DNA of 64,000 bases, taken from the NCBI RefSeq assembly GCF_017676345.1, contig NZ_JAFFZM010000001.1:496001-560000 (forward strand), given 5' to 3'. Made by a program: the position numbers and the translations under genes. This document shows, piece by piece, positions 44,582 to 53,493 of the stretch. The notes below the pieces were generated by a model. The model was not told the origin of the DNA and searched no databases. It saw only the letters and a list, made by a program, of their open reading frames with translations. Numbering within the stretch: position 1 is the stretch's first letter; each line of letters starts with the position of its first letter. The stretch comes from Streptomyces smyrnaeus (GTDB taxonomy: Bacteria; Actinomycetota; Actinomycetes; Streptomycetales; Streptomycetaceae).

Positions 44582-44646
44582 ATCCGTCAGGCTACGGCCC
44601 GCCGAGCACTCCCACAAGGCGTATCCGCACGACGTGAGGGGCAGCC

Positions 44647-46002
44647 ATGAGCAGCGGTGACGAGCGGTACGACGTGGTCGTGGTCGGCGCCAGGTGCGCC
44701 GGGGCGCCGCTGGCGGCACTGCTGGCCCGGCAGGGGTTCGAAGTGTGCCTGGTGGAGAAGGCACAGCTGTCCGGCGACACCCCTTCGACCCATGTCTTCG
44801 AGGCCGACGCGCTGGCCTTCCTCGACTCGCTCGGCGTCCTGGACGGGCTGCGTGCGACGGGCGCGCCGCTGGTCGCACGGGCCGACGCGCGCGTGGGCGA
44901 GGTGCGCTGGCCGGCTGTCTGGCCGGTGCGGGCCGGCGACCCCGGCGGCGTGATGTCGGTGCGCCGCTTCCGGCTCGATCCCCTCCTCGCCGAGACCGCC
45001 CGGGATGCGGGCGCCACGCTGCTGACCGGCACAGCGGTGACGGAGTTGGTCAGGGCCGAGAACGGCAGAGTGACGGGGGTCAGGGTCTCCTCGGCCACGG
45101 GGGGCGAGGAGACCCGCGGCGGCACGGCGGACGAGCGGGTGCTGAAGGCCCGGCTGGTGGTGGGCGCGGACGGCCGCGCCTCCACCGTCGCCCGGCTTGC
45201 CGGCTCCCGCTCCTACCACGTGACCCGCAACCAGTTCGCGCTGTTCTGGGGCTACTTCGAGGGAGCGCAGATCGGCGAGCCGACCTTCGTCTTCCACCGC
45301 TGGGCCGACCGCTTCGTGCTCGGTATCCCCACCGACGGGGGGCTCTACCAGGTGCAGGTCGGCGTGGACCCGGCCCGGGTGGGCGAGTTCCGCGCCGGGC
45401 TGCCCGGCAGCCTGCTGGAGTACGCGCGGGCCGCCGAGCCGGTGGCCGAGGCGCTGGCGGGCGCCCGGCCGGTCGGCACGCCACGGGGGACGACGCACTG
45501 GAAGGGGTACTTCCGCGAACCCACCGGGCCCGGCTGGGTGCTGGTGGGCGACGCGGGCCACTTCAAGGACCCCACGGGCGGGCGCGGTATCGGCGACGCC
45601 TTCCTCCAGGCCGCCGAGCTGGCGCGGACCCTCGCCGGGCGGCTCACCGGGGAGGCGGCGCAGCTGGACGAGGCGCTGCGCCGGTGGGGCACGTGGCGGG
45701 ACGCCGAGTTCGTCGAGCCGTACTGGTTCGCAGCCGACCTCGGCTCTCTCGCCCCGCTGCCGGCCGTTCTGCCCGAGGTGCTGCGCGGGATGCGCCGCGC
45801 CGGGGTCGCGGACAGCCTCTTCGAGCTGGTCAACCACCGAGCCGCTCCCACCGACATCCTCACCGGACCCCGGCTGCTCGCGGCGGTCGGCCGGCTGCTG
45901 GCCCGGGGGCGGATCGGCGTACTGCGGGAGGTCGCCCGACTGGCCGCCGCCGACCGGCGCCGCCGCGCCCTGGCCGCCCGCCCGTGCTACGAGACGTGCT
46001 GA
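44647..46002 (+). CDS. FAD-dependent oxidoreductase (geranylgeranyl-reductase-like)
   Basis: The protein has 451 aa. The FAD-binding motif is YDVVVVGARCAGAPLAALLA, with SVRRFRLDPLLAE, VVGADGRASTVARLAGSRS and VLVGDAGHFKDPTGGRGIGDAF completing the class A flavoprotein pattern. A conserved FWGYFEGA block is typical of geranylgeranyl reductase-like enzymes, which act on isoprenoids, but monooxygenase activity is equally possible. It is controlled, most likely, by the divergent TetR gene. The start is 120 bases from that regulator's start. Confidence 0.9.
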   Translation: MSSGDERYDVVVVGARCAGAPLAALLARQGFEVCLVEKAQLSGDTPSTHVFEADALAFLDSLGVLDGLRATGAPLVARADARVGEVRWPAVWPVRAGDPGGVMSVRRFRLDPLLAETARDAGATLLTGTAVTELVRAENGRVTGVRVSSATGGEETRGGTADERVLKARLVVGADGRASTVARLAGSRSYHVTRNQFALFWGYFEGAQIGEPTFVFHRWADRFVLGIPTDGGLYQVQVGVDPARVGEFRAGLPGSLLEYARAAEPVAEALAGARPVGTPRGTTHWKGYFREPTGPGWVLVGDAGHFKDPTGGRGIGDAFLQAAELARTLAGRLTGEAAQLDEALRRWGTWRDAEFVEPYWFAADLGSLAPLPAVLPEVLRGMRRAGVADSLFELVNHRAAPTDILTGPRLLAAVGRLLARGRIGVLREVARLAAADRRRRALAARPCYETC

Positions 46003-46020
46003 GCCGTCGCTCGCCCGCCG

Positions 46021-46042
46021 CCCGCAGGCGGCGGCCTGCGGG
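46021..46042 (+). terminator. Hairpin after the FAD oxidoreductase gene
   Basis: CCCGCAGG (46021-46028) pairs perfectly with 46035-46042 across CGGCGG, 18 bases after the stop. A second small stem, ACCGCC-GAA-GGCGGT, lies at 46089-46103, nearer the next start. Confidence 0.6.
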
Positions 46043-46120
46043 AAGCCGCCGGACGGAGCCGGACGAACCCGACCCGGCGCCCTGCCGCACCGCCGAAGGC
46101 GGTAGCGTGACCGTTCGATC

Positions 46121-47434
46121 ATGGTCAGGCGCCTCGGCACGGCGACGGGCGGGGGCCGGGAACGGGGCACGAGGGTGTACGCGGTAGGCGAGCAGGACGA
46201 GCACGACGACATCTTCCCGGTCATCGAGTACACGGGGGACGAGGGCTGTTGGCAGGCCCCGGCCGACCTGGAGCGTCGGCTGTACAAGCTGCACGAGGTC
46301 GACGAGAGCTACACCTATCTGCGCACTCTGGCCGAGAACGGCGTCTACCACCCGGTGCCGATCGAGCAGGCCACCCGGAATCCGGCCGAACGGCAGCTGC
46401 TGACCAGCGAGATCACCGGTTCCGACGGCATCACCCGGACCATCACCCAGGTCTACACCGACGGGCTGCTGCCGCGCCCGCACCCCTATGTCGTCTTCGA
46501 GTTCATCACCCTGGGCACTCTCGCCGACATCCTGCCGCCCGAGGTGGACGTGCTGGTCGTCAACGCCGCGACACCCTGCCAGGAGATGTTCCAGGTCGAC
46601 GACGAGGAGCGGGAGGTGTGGGCGGATCTGCACGAGGAGCTGTTCGACCCGCGGGCGCTCACCGACCGGCTCGTCACCCGCCGCACCGGCGCCCCTCAAC
46701 CGGGTCCGCTGCTGCACGGCCTGGCCTGCGGAGCGCACCTGTGCTACGGCAACGGCGACCCGTGGAACACCCTGGACTGGCACGGCGCCGGCTACAGCGC
46801 CGAGGTCGAACGGCTGGAGGAGAGCTGGGGGATCAGCAGCCGGGAGGACTGGCTGGAGACCCAGCAGCGGCTGCTGGAGTGCGAGGTGAGCCCCTGGTTC
46901 TGGGACTTCGTGCTCGGTGCCCGGCTCGCGCTGGAGAAGGAGCACGGCGGTCGCGGCCCGGTGGACGCCGGGCGGTGGCGGGACTGCGTGGAGGCGACCC
47001 TGCGGCGGGTCGTCGAGGCGCCCGAGGGGCCCCAGTTCGACGAATTCCTCGTGGAGATGCGCGGGATGGTCGGCAAGATCCTGCGGTACGAGGCGCGGTT
47101 CCGGGCCGACGAGCTGCTCGGGCCCGACGAGGTGGTCCGTACGGTCGCGGCCTGGGACCTGGGGCGGGCCTCGAAGATGGCCCGCTGGGGCCGGGGCGCC
47201 CGCTATGCGACCCGCGCGGAGATGTACGACGCGATCGAGCGGGTGAGCGCGGGCGTTCGGAGTACCTACCGCTCCTGGGCCGAGTTCTCGGCGGCGTATG
47301 TGATGGGCCGCTGCCTGCACTTCGACGAGGAGCGGTTCGGCGAGTGGTACACCGAGGTGCTGGAGGCGCACCGGGTGCTGCTGCGGGCGCCGGCCGGCCC
47401 GTGGCGGACGGTGCCGTTCCAACTGCCGGACTGA
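46121..47434 (+). CDS. DUF1266 domain-containing protein
   Basis: The protein has 437 aa from an ATG at 46121; an in-frame GTG at 46175 is possible. The C-terminal third matches DUF1266: SWGISSREDWLETQQRLL, DLGRASKMARWGRGARYATRAEM, STYRSWAEFSAAYVMGRCLHFDEE. The N-terminal 200 residues have no recognised family but include YVVFEFITLGTLADILPPEVDVLVVN. DUF1266 proteins have no known function and occur widely in Streptomyces and enterobacteria. It has no operon partner. Confidence 0.82.
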   Translation: MVRRLGTATGGGRERGTRVYAVGEQDEHDDIFPVIEYTGDEGCWQAPADLERRLYKLHEVDESYTYLRTLAENGVYHPVPIEQATRNPAERQLLTSEITGSDGITRTITQVYTDGLLPRPHPYVVFEFITLGTLADILPPEVDVLVVNAATPCQEMFQVDDEEREVWADLHEELFDPRALTDRLVTRRTGAPQPGPLLHGLACGAHLCYGNGDPWNTLDWHGAGYSAEVERLEESWGISSREDWLETQQRLLECEVSPWFWDFVLGARLALEKEHGGRGPVDAGRWRDCVEATLRRVVEAPEGPQFDEFLVEMRGMVGKILRYEARFRADELLGPDEVVRTVAAWDLGRASKMARWGRGARYATRAEMYDAIERVSAGVRSTYRSWAEFSAAYVMGRCLHFDEERFGEWYTEVLEAHRVLLRAPAGPWRTVPFQLPD

Positions 47435-47612
47435 GCGGCCGTTCCCACCGGGGCCGGCCCGCAAGCAGCAGTAGGAGACCGGTGGTTTCACCGATGCGCA
47501 CCTCGGGTGTGCGCCGGGACAGTGGCCTGCGCAACCGCCCCGGACGGGCGCGGCCGGCCACGACGTGCCAGGCCGTGCCGTGTCCTTCGCCCAGCGAGAG
47601 GACGCACCCTCC

Positions 47613-48536
47613 ATGCCGCACAAACCCCGACCCCGCCTCCTGCCTACGGTGCTCGCCGCGCTGTTCACGGTGGCCGGACTCACCGCGACCCAGGCCGTTC
47701 CGGCCGCGGCGCACACCACGACCCCGACAGCGGCCGCTACCGTCGCGGCCGAGAATCCGTACGAGCGCGGCCCCGACCCCACCGAGGACAGCATCGAGGC
47801 GGTACGCGGCCCCTACGCCGTCTCCGACACGAGCGTCTCGCGGTTGTCCGTCAGCGGCTTCGGCGGCGGCACCATCTACTACCCGACCACGACACGGGAC
47901 GGCACGTTCGGTGCGGTGGTGATCTCACCCGGCTTCACCGCCACCCAGTCCTCGATCGCCTGGCTGGGGCCGAGACTCGCCTCGCAGGGGTTCGTGGTCA
48001 TGACGATCGACACGCTCACCACCCTCGACCAGCCCGACAGCCGCGGACGGCAGCTCCTGGCGGCGCTGGACTACCTGACCGACCGCAGCAGGGTCCGGGA
48101 CCGCGTCGACAGCAGCCGGCTCGGTGTGATGGGCCATTCGATGGGCGGCGGGGGCTCGCTGGAGGCCGCCAAGAGCCGCCCCTCGCTCCAGGCCGCCGTT
48201 CCGCTCACCGGGTGGAACCTGGACAAGAGCTGGCCGGAGCTGCGCACCCCCACGCTCGTGGTGGGCGCCGACGGTGACACCATCGCCCCGGTCGCCACCC
48301 ACTCCGAGCCCTTCTACGAGAGCCTGCCGCGCTCGTTGGACCGGGCCTACCTGGAGCTGAACAACGCCAGTCACCTCACCCCCAACACCCCCGACACGAC
48401 GATCGCGAAGTACAGCCTGTCCTGGCTGAAGCGGTTCATCGACAACGACACCCGCTACGAGCAGTTCCTCTGCCCCCTTCCCCGGCCCTCGCTGACCATC
48501 GAGGAGTACCGGGGCAACTGCCCCCACACCTCTTAG
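47613..48536 (+). CDS. Secreted polyester hydrolase (cutinase/PET-hydrolase type)
   Basis: The protein has 307 aa from the ATG at 47613, with a signal peptide ending near VPAAAHT. The mature part closely follows actinobacterial cutinases such as Thermobifida TfCut2: [60 protein letters not shown] and the end FLCPLP to NCPHTS. The catalytic triad is Ser176, Asp222 and His254, with the same spacing (46 and 32) as TfCut2. Phe108 replaces the aromatic Tyr clamp; Trp201 is kept. Cys287/Cys303 fit the C-terminal disulfide. Family members cleave aliphatic and some aromatic polyesters; PET activity needs test. Confidence 0.93.
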   Translation: MPHKPRPRLLPTVLAALFTVAGLTATQAVPAAAHTTTPTAAATVAAENPYERGPDPTEDSIEAVRGPYAVSDTSVSRLSVSGFGGGTIYYPTTTRDGTFGAVVISPGFTATQSSIAWLGPRLASQGFVVMTIDTLTTLDQPDSRGRQLLAALDYLTDRSRVRDRVDSSRLGVMGHSMGGGGSLEAAKSRPSLQAAVPLTGWNLDKSWPELRTPTLVVGADGDTIAPVATHSEPFYESLPRSLDRAYLELNNASHLTPNTPDTTIAKYSLSWLKRFIDNDTRYEQFLCPLPRPSLTIEEYRGNCPHTS

Positions 48537-48565
48537 CCGAACGTGACCGGGCGCCGCGGTGCCGG

Positions 48566-48601
48566 CCCGGGGGCGCGGGGCTTCGTCCCCGGGCCCCCGG
48601 G
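48566..48601 (+). terminator. Hairpin after the polyester hydrolase gene
   Basis: Bases 48566-48580 pair with 48587-48601 with one mismatch across CTTCGT, 30 bases after the stop and 39 before the LuxR start. Confidence 0.78.
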
Positions 48602-48640
48602 CCCTTCCCCGGTAACTGACTCCGCAGTAACCTGCGGAGC

Positions 48641-50776
48641 GTGACCGGACCGCCGACCGTCCGTGAACCGACCCGTTCCTGCCGTCTGCTGCCGCTGCTG
48701 ATCGGCGCCGAGCAGCAGCGCGACCCCGGCCAGGACGGGGCGGAGCTTGCCGTCGTGCTGCGCGCCGCCGGTGCGGCGGGGCTGGGAACGGACGCCTTGC
48801 GGGCCGCCGAGCAGGCGGGAGTCGTCCGCCCCGAACAAGACCTCCTCCGACTGGGACCGGCGCCGGGCCGCCACAGCTACGACCAGGCGCCGCTGTCCGA
48901 ACGGCAGGCAGCGCACCGGCTGTTGGCAAGCGCGTACGAGGACGGCACCCGGCCGCTGCCGCTGCTCTACCACCGGGCCGCCGCGGTACTCGGGCCCGCC
49001 GGGCCGCTCGCCGACGCGCTGGCCGAGACCGCGGCCCGGCTGGCCGGGCGGCAGCGGGCCGGACACGCGGAGTGCTCGGCGGCGCTCGCGAGGTCGGCCG
49101 AGCTGACGGCCGACCGCGCGGTGCGCGCCCGGCGACTGGTCGCGGCCGCCGAACAGGCCCGGCTGGCGGGCTCTCCCACCCGGGCGCACGCCCTGCTGGC
49201 CCGCGCCGACCGCACCCCCTCGCCCGAGTCGGCCCGCGGCCCGGCCGAACTCGTGCGTGGCCTGCTGTGGTTGCGCGACGGGCCGGTGGCCGACGCACAA
49301 GAAGCGCTGCTCCTCGCCGCCGAACTGCTGGCGGCCGCCGCGCCCGAGGACGCCGCCACGGCGCGGCTGGCCGCGATGGAGGCGGCCTGGGAACTCGGGG
49401 ACGCGCCGGGATATCTGGCGGCCGTCGACGGCTTCGCACCGCTGGGCGGCGCAGACGGCCCGACAGCCCGCCGCGCGGCCCCCGAGACGGACCCACCGGA
49501 GCCCCTGCGGCCGCAGCGGCCGGCGAGCACGGCGGCACGGGCCCGGCGCCAGGTGCGCACCCCGCAGCCGACCCGTTCGCTCATCAGTTACCGCACCGGC
49601 ATGTCGGCCGTCCTGCGGGGGCGCCCGGCCGAGGGCCGTGTTCCGCTGCGGCGGCTGCTCACCGCCGGGGACGGGCCGGGGGACGAGCCCGAAGAACTGC
49701 TGCGCGCGGGCGCCGCCGCGCTCGTCGTCGGAGATGTCGCGGCCGCCGCCCGGCTCAACGCCCGTGCGTCCGCGGTGGCCCGCGCCCGGGGGCTGCACGT
49801 GCTGGTGGCCCGTACGTTGGAACACCTCGCCTACGCCGAGCTGCGGGCGGGCCGGCACGCCCGGGCCAGGGCACACGCCGAGGAGGGGCTGCGCGCCGCC
49901 CACCGCACCGGCCAGCGGAACATCGCGGCCCACCAGCACGCGATCCTGGCCCTGGTCGGGTCGGTGGAGGGCGACACGGCCGGGGTGGCGGAGCACGCGC
50001 ACGCGGCGCAGGAGGTGGCGGGCCGGCACGGTCTGGCGCAGGCGGCGACCTTGGCGCAGTGGGCGCTGGCGCGTGCGGAGCTGAGCCGGGGCCGGGTGGC
50101 CGAGGCGGCGGCCCGGCTCGGACCGCTGGTGGGCACCGGGCCGAGGCGGGGCCACTTCGCGGTGCGGATGCTGGCCGTCCCCTGCTTCGTGGAGGCCGCT
50201 GTGCGCTCGGGCCGTGGCGGGGCGGCCGAGGCGGCGGTGGCCGAGTTCGCCGACTGGGTGGCGCAGGGCATCGACCCGCAGGCTGCGGGCCAACTCGCCC
50301 GCTGCCGCGCCCTGGTGGACGAAGCGCCCGGCAGCGAGCCGCTGTACGCGCGGGCGCTGGCCGAGCACGAGCGCTCCGGCGGGGACTTCGAACGCGGCCG
50401 CACCCAGCTGCTGTTCGGCGGCTGGCTGCGGCGCCGGCGCCGGCCCCGCGACGCTCGCGGGGTGCTCACCGACGCGCTGGTCTCCTTCGAGCGGTGCGGG
50501 GCGCGGGCCTGGGCCGAGCAGACCCGCGCTGAGCTGCGGGCGGCGGGGCAGGCCGCAGCGGACCCGGTGCCGGGGCCGCTGACCCGGCTCACCCCGCAGC
50601 AGGTGCGCGTGGCCCGGCACGTCGCCGAGGGCGCCACGAACCGGGAGATCGCCCTCCAGCTGTCGGTGAGCCCCCGCACCGTCGATCACCATCTGCGCAA
50701 CATCTTCGCCGCGCTCGGGGTGCGGTCGCGGGTGGAGCTCTCCCGGGTGATGACGTTCGGCGACGGTGCCGGGTGA
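48641..50776 (+). CDS. Large LuxR-type regulator without an N-terminal ATPase
   Basis: The protein has 711 aa from a GTG with GCGGAG seven bases before. The C-terminal LuxR HTH reads LTPQQVRVARHVAEGATNREIALQL plus SPRTVDHHLRNIFAALGV. The middle is rich in alanine/arginine helices like TPR repeats. LAL regulators usually have ~900 aa with an N-terminal Walker-A ATPase; no GxxxxGKT is present here, so this is a LAL-like protein that has lost or never had that domain. Its target genes are unknown. Confidence 0.83.
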   Translation: MTGPPTVREPTRSCRLLPLLIGAEQQRDPGQDGAELAVVLRAAGAAGLGTDALRAAEQAGVVRPEQDLLRLGPAPGRHSYDQAPLSERQAAHRLLASAYEDGTRPLPLLYHRAAAVLGPAGPLADALAETAARLAGRQRAGHAECSAALARSAELTADRAVRARRLVAAAEQARLAGSPTRAHALLARADRTPSPESARGPAELVRGLLWLRDGPVADAQEALLLAAELLAAAAPEDAATARLAAMEAAWELGDAPGYLAAVDGFAPLGGADGPTARRAAPETDPPEPLRPQRPASTAARARRQVRTPQPTRSLISYRTGMSAVLRGRPAEGRVPLRRLLTAGDGPGDEPEELLRAGAAALVVGDVAAAARLNARASAVARARGLHVLVARTLEHLAYAELRAGRHARARAHAEEGLRAAHRTGQRNIAAHQHAILALVGSVEGDTAGVAEHAHAAQEVAGRHGLAQAATLAQWALARAELSRGRVAEAAARLGPLVGTGPRRGHFAVRMLAVPCFVEAAVRSGRGGAAEAAVAEFADWVAQGIDPQAAGQLARCRALVDEAPGSEPLYARALAEHERSGGDFERGRTQLLFGGWLRRRRRPRDARGVLTDALVSFERCGARAWAEQTRAELRAAGQAAADPVPGPLTRLTPQQVRVARHVAEGATNREIALQLSVSPRTVDHHLRNIFAALGVRSRVELSRVMTFGDGAG

Positions 50777-50786
50777 GCGACCGCGG

Positions 50787-51221
50787 TCAGTCCCGGACCG
50801 CCGCGACCGCCTCGATCTCCACCAACTGGTCGGTGTAGCCGAGCACGGTGACCCCCAGCAGCGTGCTGGGGACGGCGTGGTCGCCCATCGCGTCGCGGTA
50901 GACCTCCCAGGCGATCCCCAGGTCCTCCTGGCGGGCGGTGGCCACCAGGACCCTGGTGCTGATCAGGTCGCCGAGGTCGGCGCCCGCCGCACCGAGGGCG
51001 GTGCGCAGGTTCTCGACCGCCCGGGCGGCCTGCCCCGCGTAGTCGCCGACGGGGGTGACGGTGCCGTCGGCGGCCAGCGGGCAGGCCCCGGCGAGGAAGA
51101 TCAGCCGGGCGTCGGGGGGCGCCGTGGCCGCGTAGGCGTACTCGGCCACGTCGGAGAGTGTCTGCCGGGGCTGGCTCCCGGGCGGAGTCGGAGGGAGGAT
51201 CAGGGACACTGCTCGCGGCAC
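50787..51221 (-). CDS. RidA/YjgF-family protein
   Basis: The protein has 144 aa. It has the Rid fold: DVAEYAYAATAPPDARLIFLAGACPLAADG (in two blocks), GDYAGQAARAVENLRTALGAAGADLGDLISTRVLVA and the C-terminal VEIEAVAAV. Family members hydrolyse enamine/imine intermediates. The key arginine equivalent is in ISTRVLV. It follows the LLM oxidoreductase on the same strand by 119 bases. Confidence 0.87.
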   Translation of the reverse strand: MPRAVSLILPPTPPGSQPRQTLSDVAEYAYAATAPPDARLIFLAGACPLAADGTVTPVGDYAGQAARAVENLRTALGAAGADLGDLISTRVLVATARQEDLGIAWEVYRDAMGDHAVPSTLLGVTVLGYTDQLVEIEAVAAVRD

Positions 51222-51340
51222 GGGGTTCCTCTCGCAGGGTAGGGCTGGGCCCGACCGACTTCAGCGCAGTGCCGCCGCCCCCGCAACCGGTTATTCGCGC
51301 CCGGCGGGTGCCGGCGCCCGCCTTCCGGGGCGGCCCGGCC

Positions 51341-52306
51341 TCAGCTGCCCAGATCCTGCTTGAGACGGCCGATCAGGTCCGCGTCGCAGAAGTCCAGGAA
51401 GCCCCTGGGGTCCGGTCCGGCGTTCATCAGGACCAGGCGGTCGAATCCGGCCTCCGCGAAGGGCTTGGCGACCTCCACGAAGCGCTGCGGGTCGTTGCCG
51501 CAGGCGAAGCGCTGCCGGATGTCCTCTTCGCGGACCTGCGCCGTGGCGGCCTCGAAGTTGACCGGGTTGGGCAGTTCGCTCATCACCTTCCAGCCGGCGA
51601 GTGCCCACCGGAAGTACTTGAGCGCCGACTGGGCGCCCTCGCTCTCGCTCTCCGCCCAGGCCATCGGCACCTCGGCGTAGCCGGGACCGGTGCCGCCCGC
51701 CTCCCGGTAGTGGCGAACGATCTCGGGTTTCTCCTCGGTGGCGAAGATCGCGTCACCGAGTTCGGCGGCGATCCGGCTGGAGGCGGCACCGCTGGCGGCG
51801 ACCGCGATCAGCGGCTGCTCCGCGGGCAGGTCGAAGATCCGGGCGTCCTCCAAGCGGAGGTACTTGCCCTCGTAGGAGCGGTAGCCGCCCTGCCACAGCA
51901 GGCGGATGATCTCCAGCGCCTCCCGGAACCTGACGTGCCGTTCGGACACCGCGGGCCAGCCGTCACCGGTCACATGTTCGTTCAGCCGTTCGCCGGAGCC
52001 GACGCCGAGCACGAAGCGGCCCTCGGAGACGAGCGCCATGGTCGCGGCGGCCTGGGCGACGACGGCCGGATGGTAGCGCATGCTGGGGCAGGTGACCCCG
52101 GTGACCAGCTGGATGCGTTCGGTCTTGGCGGCGATGGCCCCGAGCACGCTCCAGGTGAAGGCGGAGTGGCCCTGCTCGTCCAGCCATGGATGGTAGTGGT
52201 CGCTCATCTCGACGAAGTCGAATCCGGCGGCCTCGGCGGCGATGGCCTGGCGGATCAGTTCCTGGGGGCCGTACTGCTCGGTGGCGAGCTTGTAGCCGAT
52301 CTGCAT
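51341..52306 (-). CDS. LLM-class F420-dependent oxidoreductase
   Basis: The protein has 321 aa from the ATG at 52306, preceded by AAGGAG. It shows the LLM TIM-barrel pattern: IGYKLATEQYGPQELIRQAIAAEAAGFDFVEMSDH (in two blocks), FTWSVLGAIAAKTERIQLVTGV, GRFVLGVGSGERLNEHV, and FVEVAKPFAEAGFDRLVLMN. This resembles F420-dependent members (glucose-6-phosphate dehydrogenase-like TIGR03557). Such enzymes transfer hydride to F420. It is divergent from the SDR gene. Confidence 0.9.
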   Translation of the reverse strand: MQIGYKLATEQYGPQELIRQAIAAEAAGFDFVEMSDHYHPWLDEQGHSAFTWSVLGAIAAKTERIQLVTGVTCPSMRYHPAVVAQAAATMALVSEGRFVLGVGSGERLNEHVTGDGWPAVSERHVRFREALEIIRLLWQGGYRSYEGKYLRLEDARIFDLPAEQPLIAVAASGAASSRIAAELGDAIFATEEKPEIVRHYREAGGTGPGYAEVPMAWAESESEGAQSALKYFRWALAGWKVMSELPNPVNFEAATAQVREEDIRQRFACGNDPQRFVEVAKPFAEAGFDRLVLMNAGPDPRGFLDFCDADLIGRLKQDLGS

Positions 52307-52452
52307 GTGTACTGCTCCTTGGTCGCTCTCCCCCCTCGGGTACCTCCACTTCCTTTCGCACACTCCCACCGTCCCTGGGCCCGCGAGGGGTGTGACACGG
52401 CGGATGCGGGGAACCGCCGGATACCGACACCTCCGTCCGAAGGAGACCGGGC

Positions 52453-53379
52453 ATGGACACACTCTCCGACCTGTCGGTGCTGGTGACAGGCGGTTCGCGC
52501 GGGCTGGGGCTGCTGTTGGCCCGGCAATGCGTGGAGCGGCGCTGCGACGTCACGATCGCGGCACGTGACCAGGAGGAGCTGGACCGCGCCGTCGGGCTGC
52601 TGCGGCGCAGGGCACGCGACACCAGCGTGACCGGGCGGGTGTGCGACGTGACCGACCGGTCCGCCGTCCATGAGCTGGTGGAGAACACCGCGGCCGACCA
52701 GCGGGGCCTGGACGTGGTGATCGCCAACGCCGGGAACATCCAGGTGGGGCCCGCCGAGGAGTCGGGCACCGAGGGGTTCCGCAGCGCGATGGACACCATG
52801 TTCTTCGGCGCGCTCCACACCGCGATGGAGTCCCTGCCGCAGCTGCGGGAGAGTCCGGCCGGCGGTCGGCTGGGGCTGATCGGCTCGGTGGGCGGCCTGC
52901 TGCCGGTGCCGCATCTGCTGCCGTACTCGTGTGCGAAGTCCGCCGTCGCGGCGCTCGCGGAGGGGCTGCGCGCCGAGCAGGCCGAGCACGGGGTCAGCGT
53001 CACCGCCGTCCACCCGGGTCTGATGCGGACCGGCTCGCACCATCAGGTGGAGCTGTCCGGCGACGAGGGCAAGGAGTTCGCGTGGTTCGCCACGCTGGCG
53101 GGGCTGCCGGGGCTGTCCATGGACGCGCTGCGGGCTGCCGAGCGCATCGTACGGGCGCTCGAACAGCGCCGTACGCGGGTGGTGCTCACCCCCGCGGCGC
53201 AGCTGGGCGCCAAGGCGTACGGGGTCGCCCCCACGCTGGTGACCCGCACCAATGAGCTGGTGTCCCGGCTGCTGCCCGAACCGGACGACTCCGGCCGCGA
53301 GGGCCGCTCCCGCTGGCAGTCCGCGGTGAGCGCACTCAACGACCGCGCGGCGCGGCGCCTCAATCAGACAGGCGCGTAG
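52453..53379 (+). CDS. SDR-family NAD(P)-dependent oxidoreductase
   Basis: The protein has 308 aa; AAGGAG precedes the ATG. Cofactor motif TGGSRGLG at 12-19, NAG at 92-94, and the triad Ser145, Tyr158, Lys162 (YSCAK) are all present. The longer-than-classical C-terminal part has hydrophobic helices. It probably reduces a ketone or oxidises an alcohol. A dispersed repeat copy follows, then a zinc alcohol dehydrogenase gene, so the two may share a transcript or substrate class. Confidence 0.92.
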   Translation: MDTLSDLSVLVTGGSRGLGLLLARQCVERRCDVTIAARDQEELDRAVGLLRRRARDTSVTGRVCDVTDRSAVHELVENTAADQRGLDVVIANAGNIQVGPAEESGTEGFRSAMDTMFFGALHTAMESLPQLRESPAGGRLGLIGSVGGLLPVPHLLPYSCAKSAVAALAEGLRAEQAEHGVSVTAVHPGLMRTGSHHQVELSGDEGKEFAWFATLAGLPGLSMDALRAAERIVRALEQRRTRVVLTPAAQLGAKAYGVAPTLVTRTNELVSRLLPEPDDSGREGRSRWQSAVSALNDRAARRLNQTGA

Positions 53380-53393
53380 GACCGCGTCCCGAA

Positions 53394-53456
53394 GGGGCGC
53401 GGGGAACCGCGCGACAAGCCACAAGCAACGCGCACCCGGGCAGCCGCCGAGACCCC
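53394..53456 (+). repeat. Dispersed GC-rich intergenic repeat, copy 3
   Basis: Begins GGGGCGCGGGGAACCGCGCG and continues ACAAGCCACAAGC, matching copy 1 for ~35 bases and then drifting. It starts 15 bases after the SDR stop. Confidence 0.7.
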
Positions 53457-53493
53457 GACGGCGGAGCCGCGCCCGTACGGACCTGGAGGACAC

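Noticed and set aside
48533-50692. 719-codon open frame opposite the LuxR gene
   Set aside because: No domain, and repeated Arg/Gly/Gln/His as in other reverse-strand shadows.
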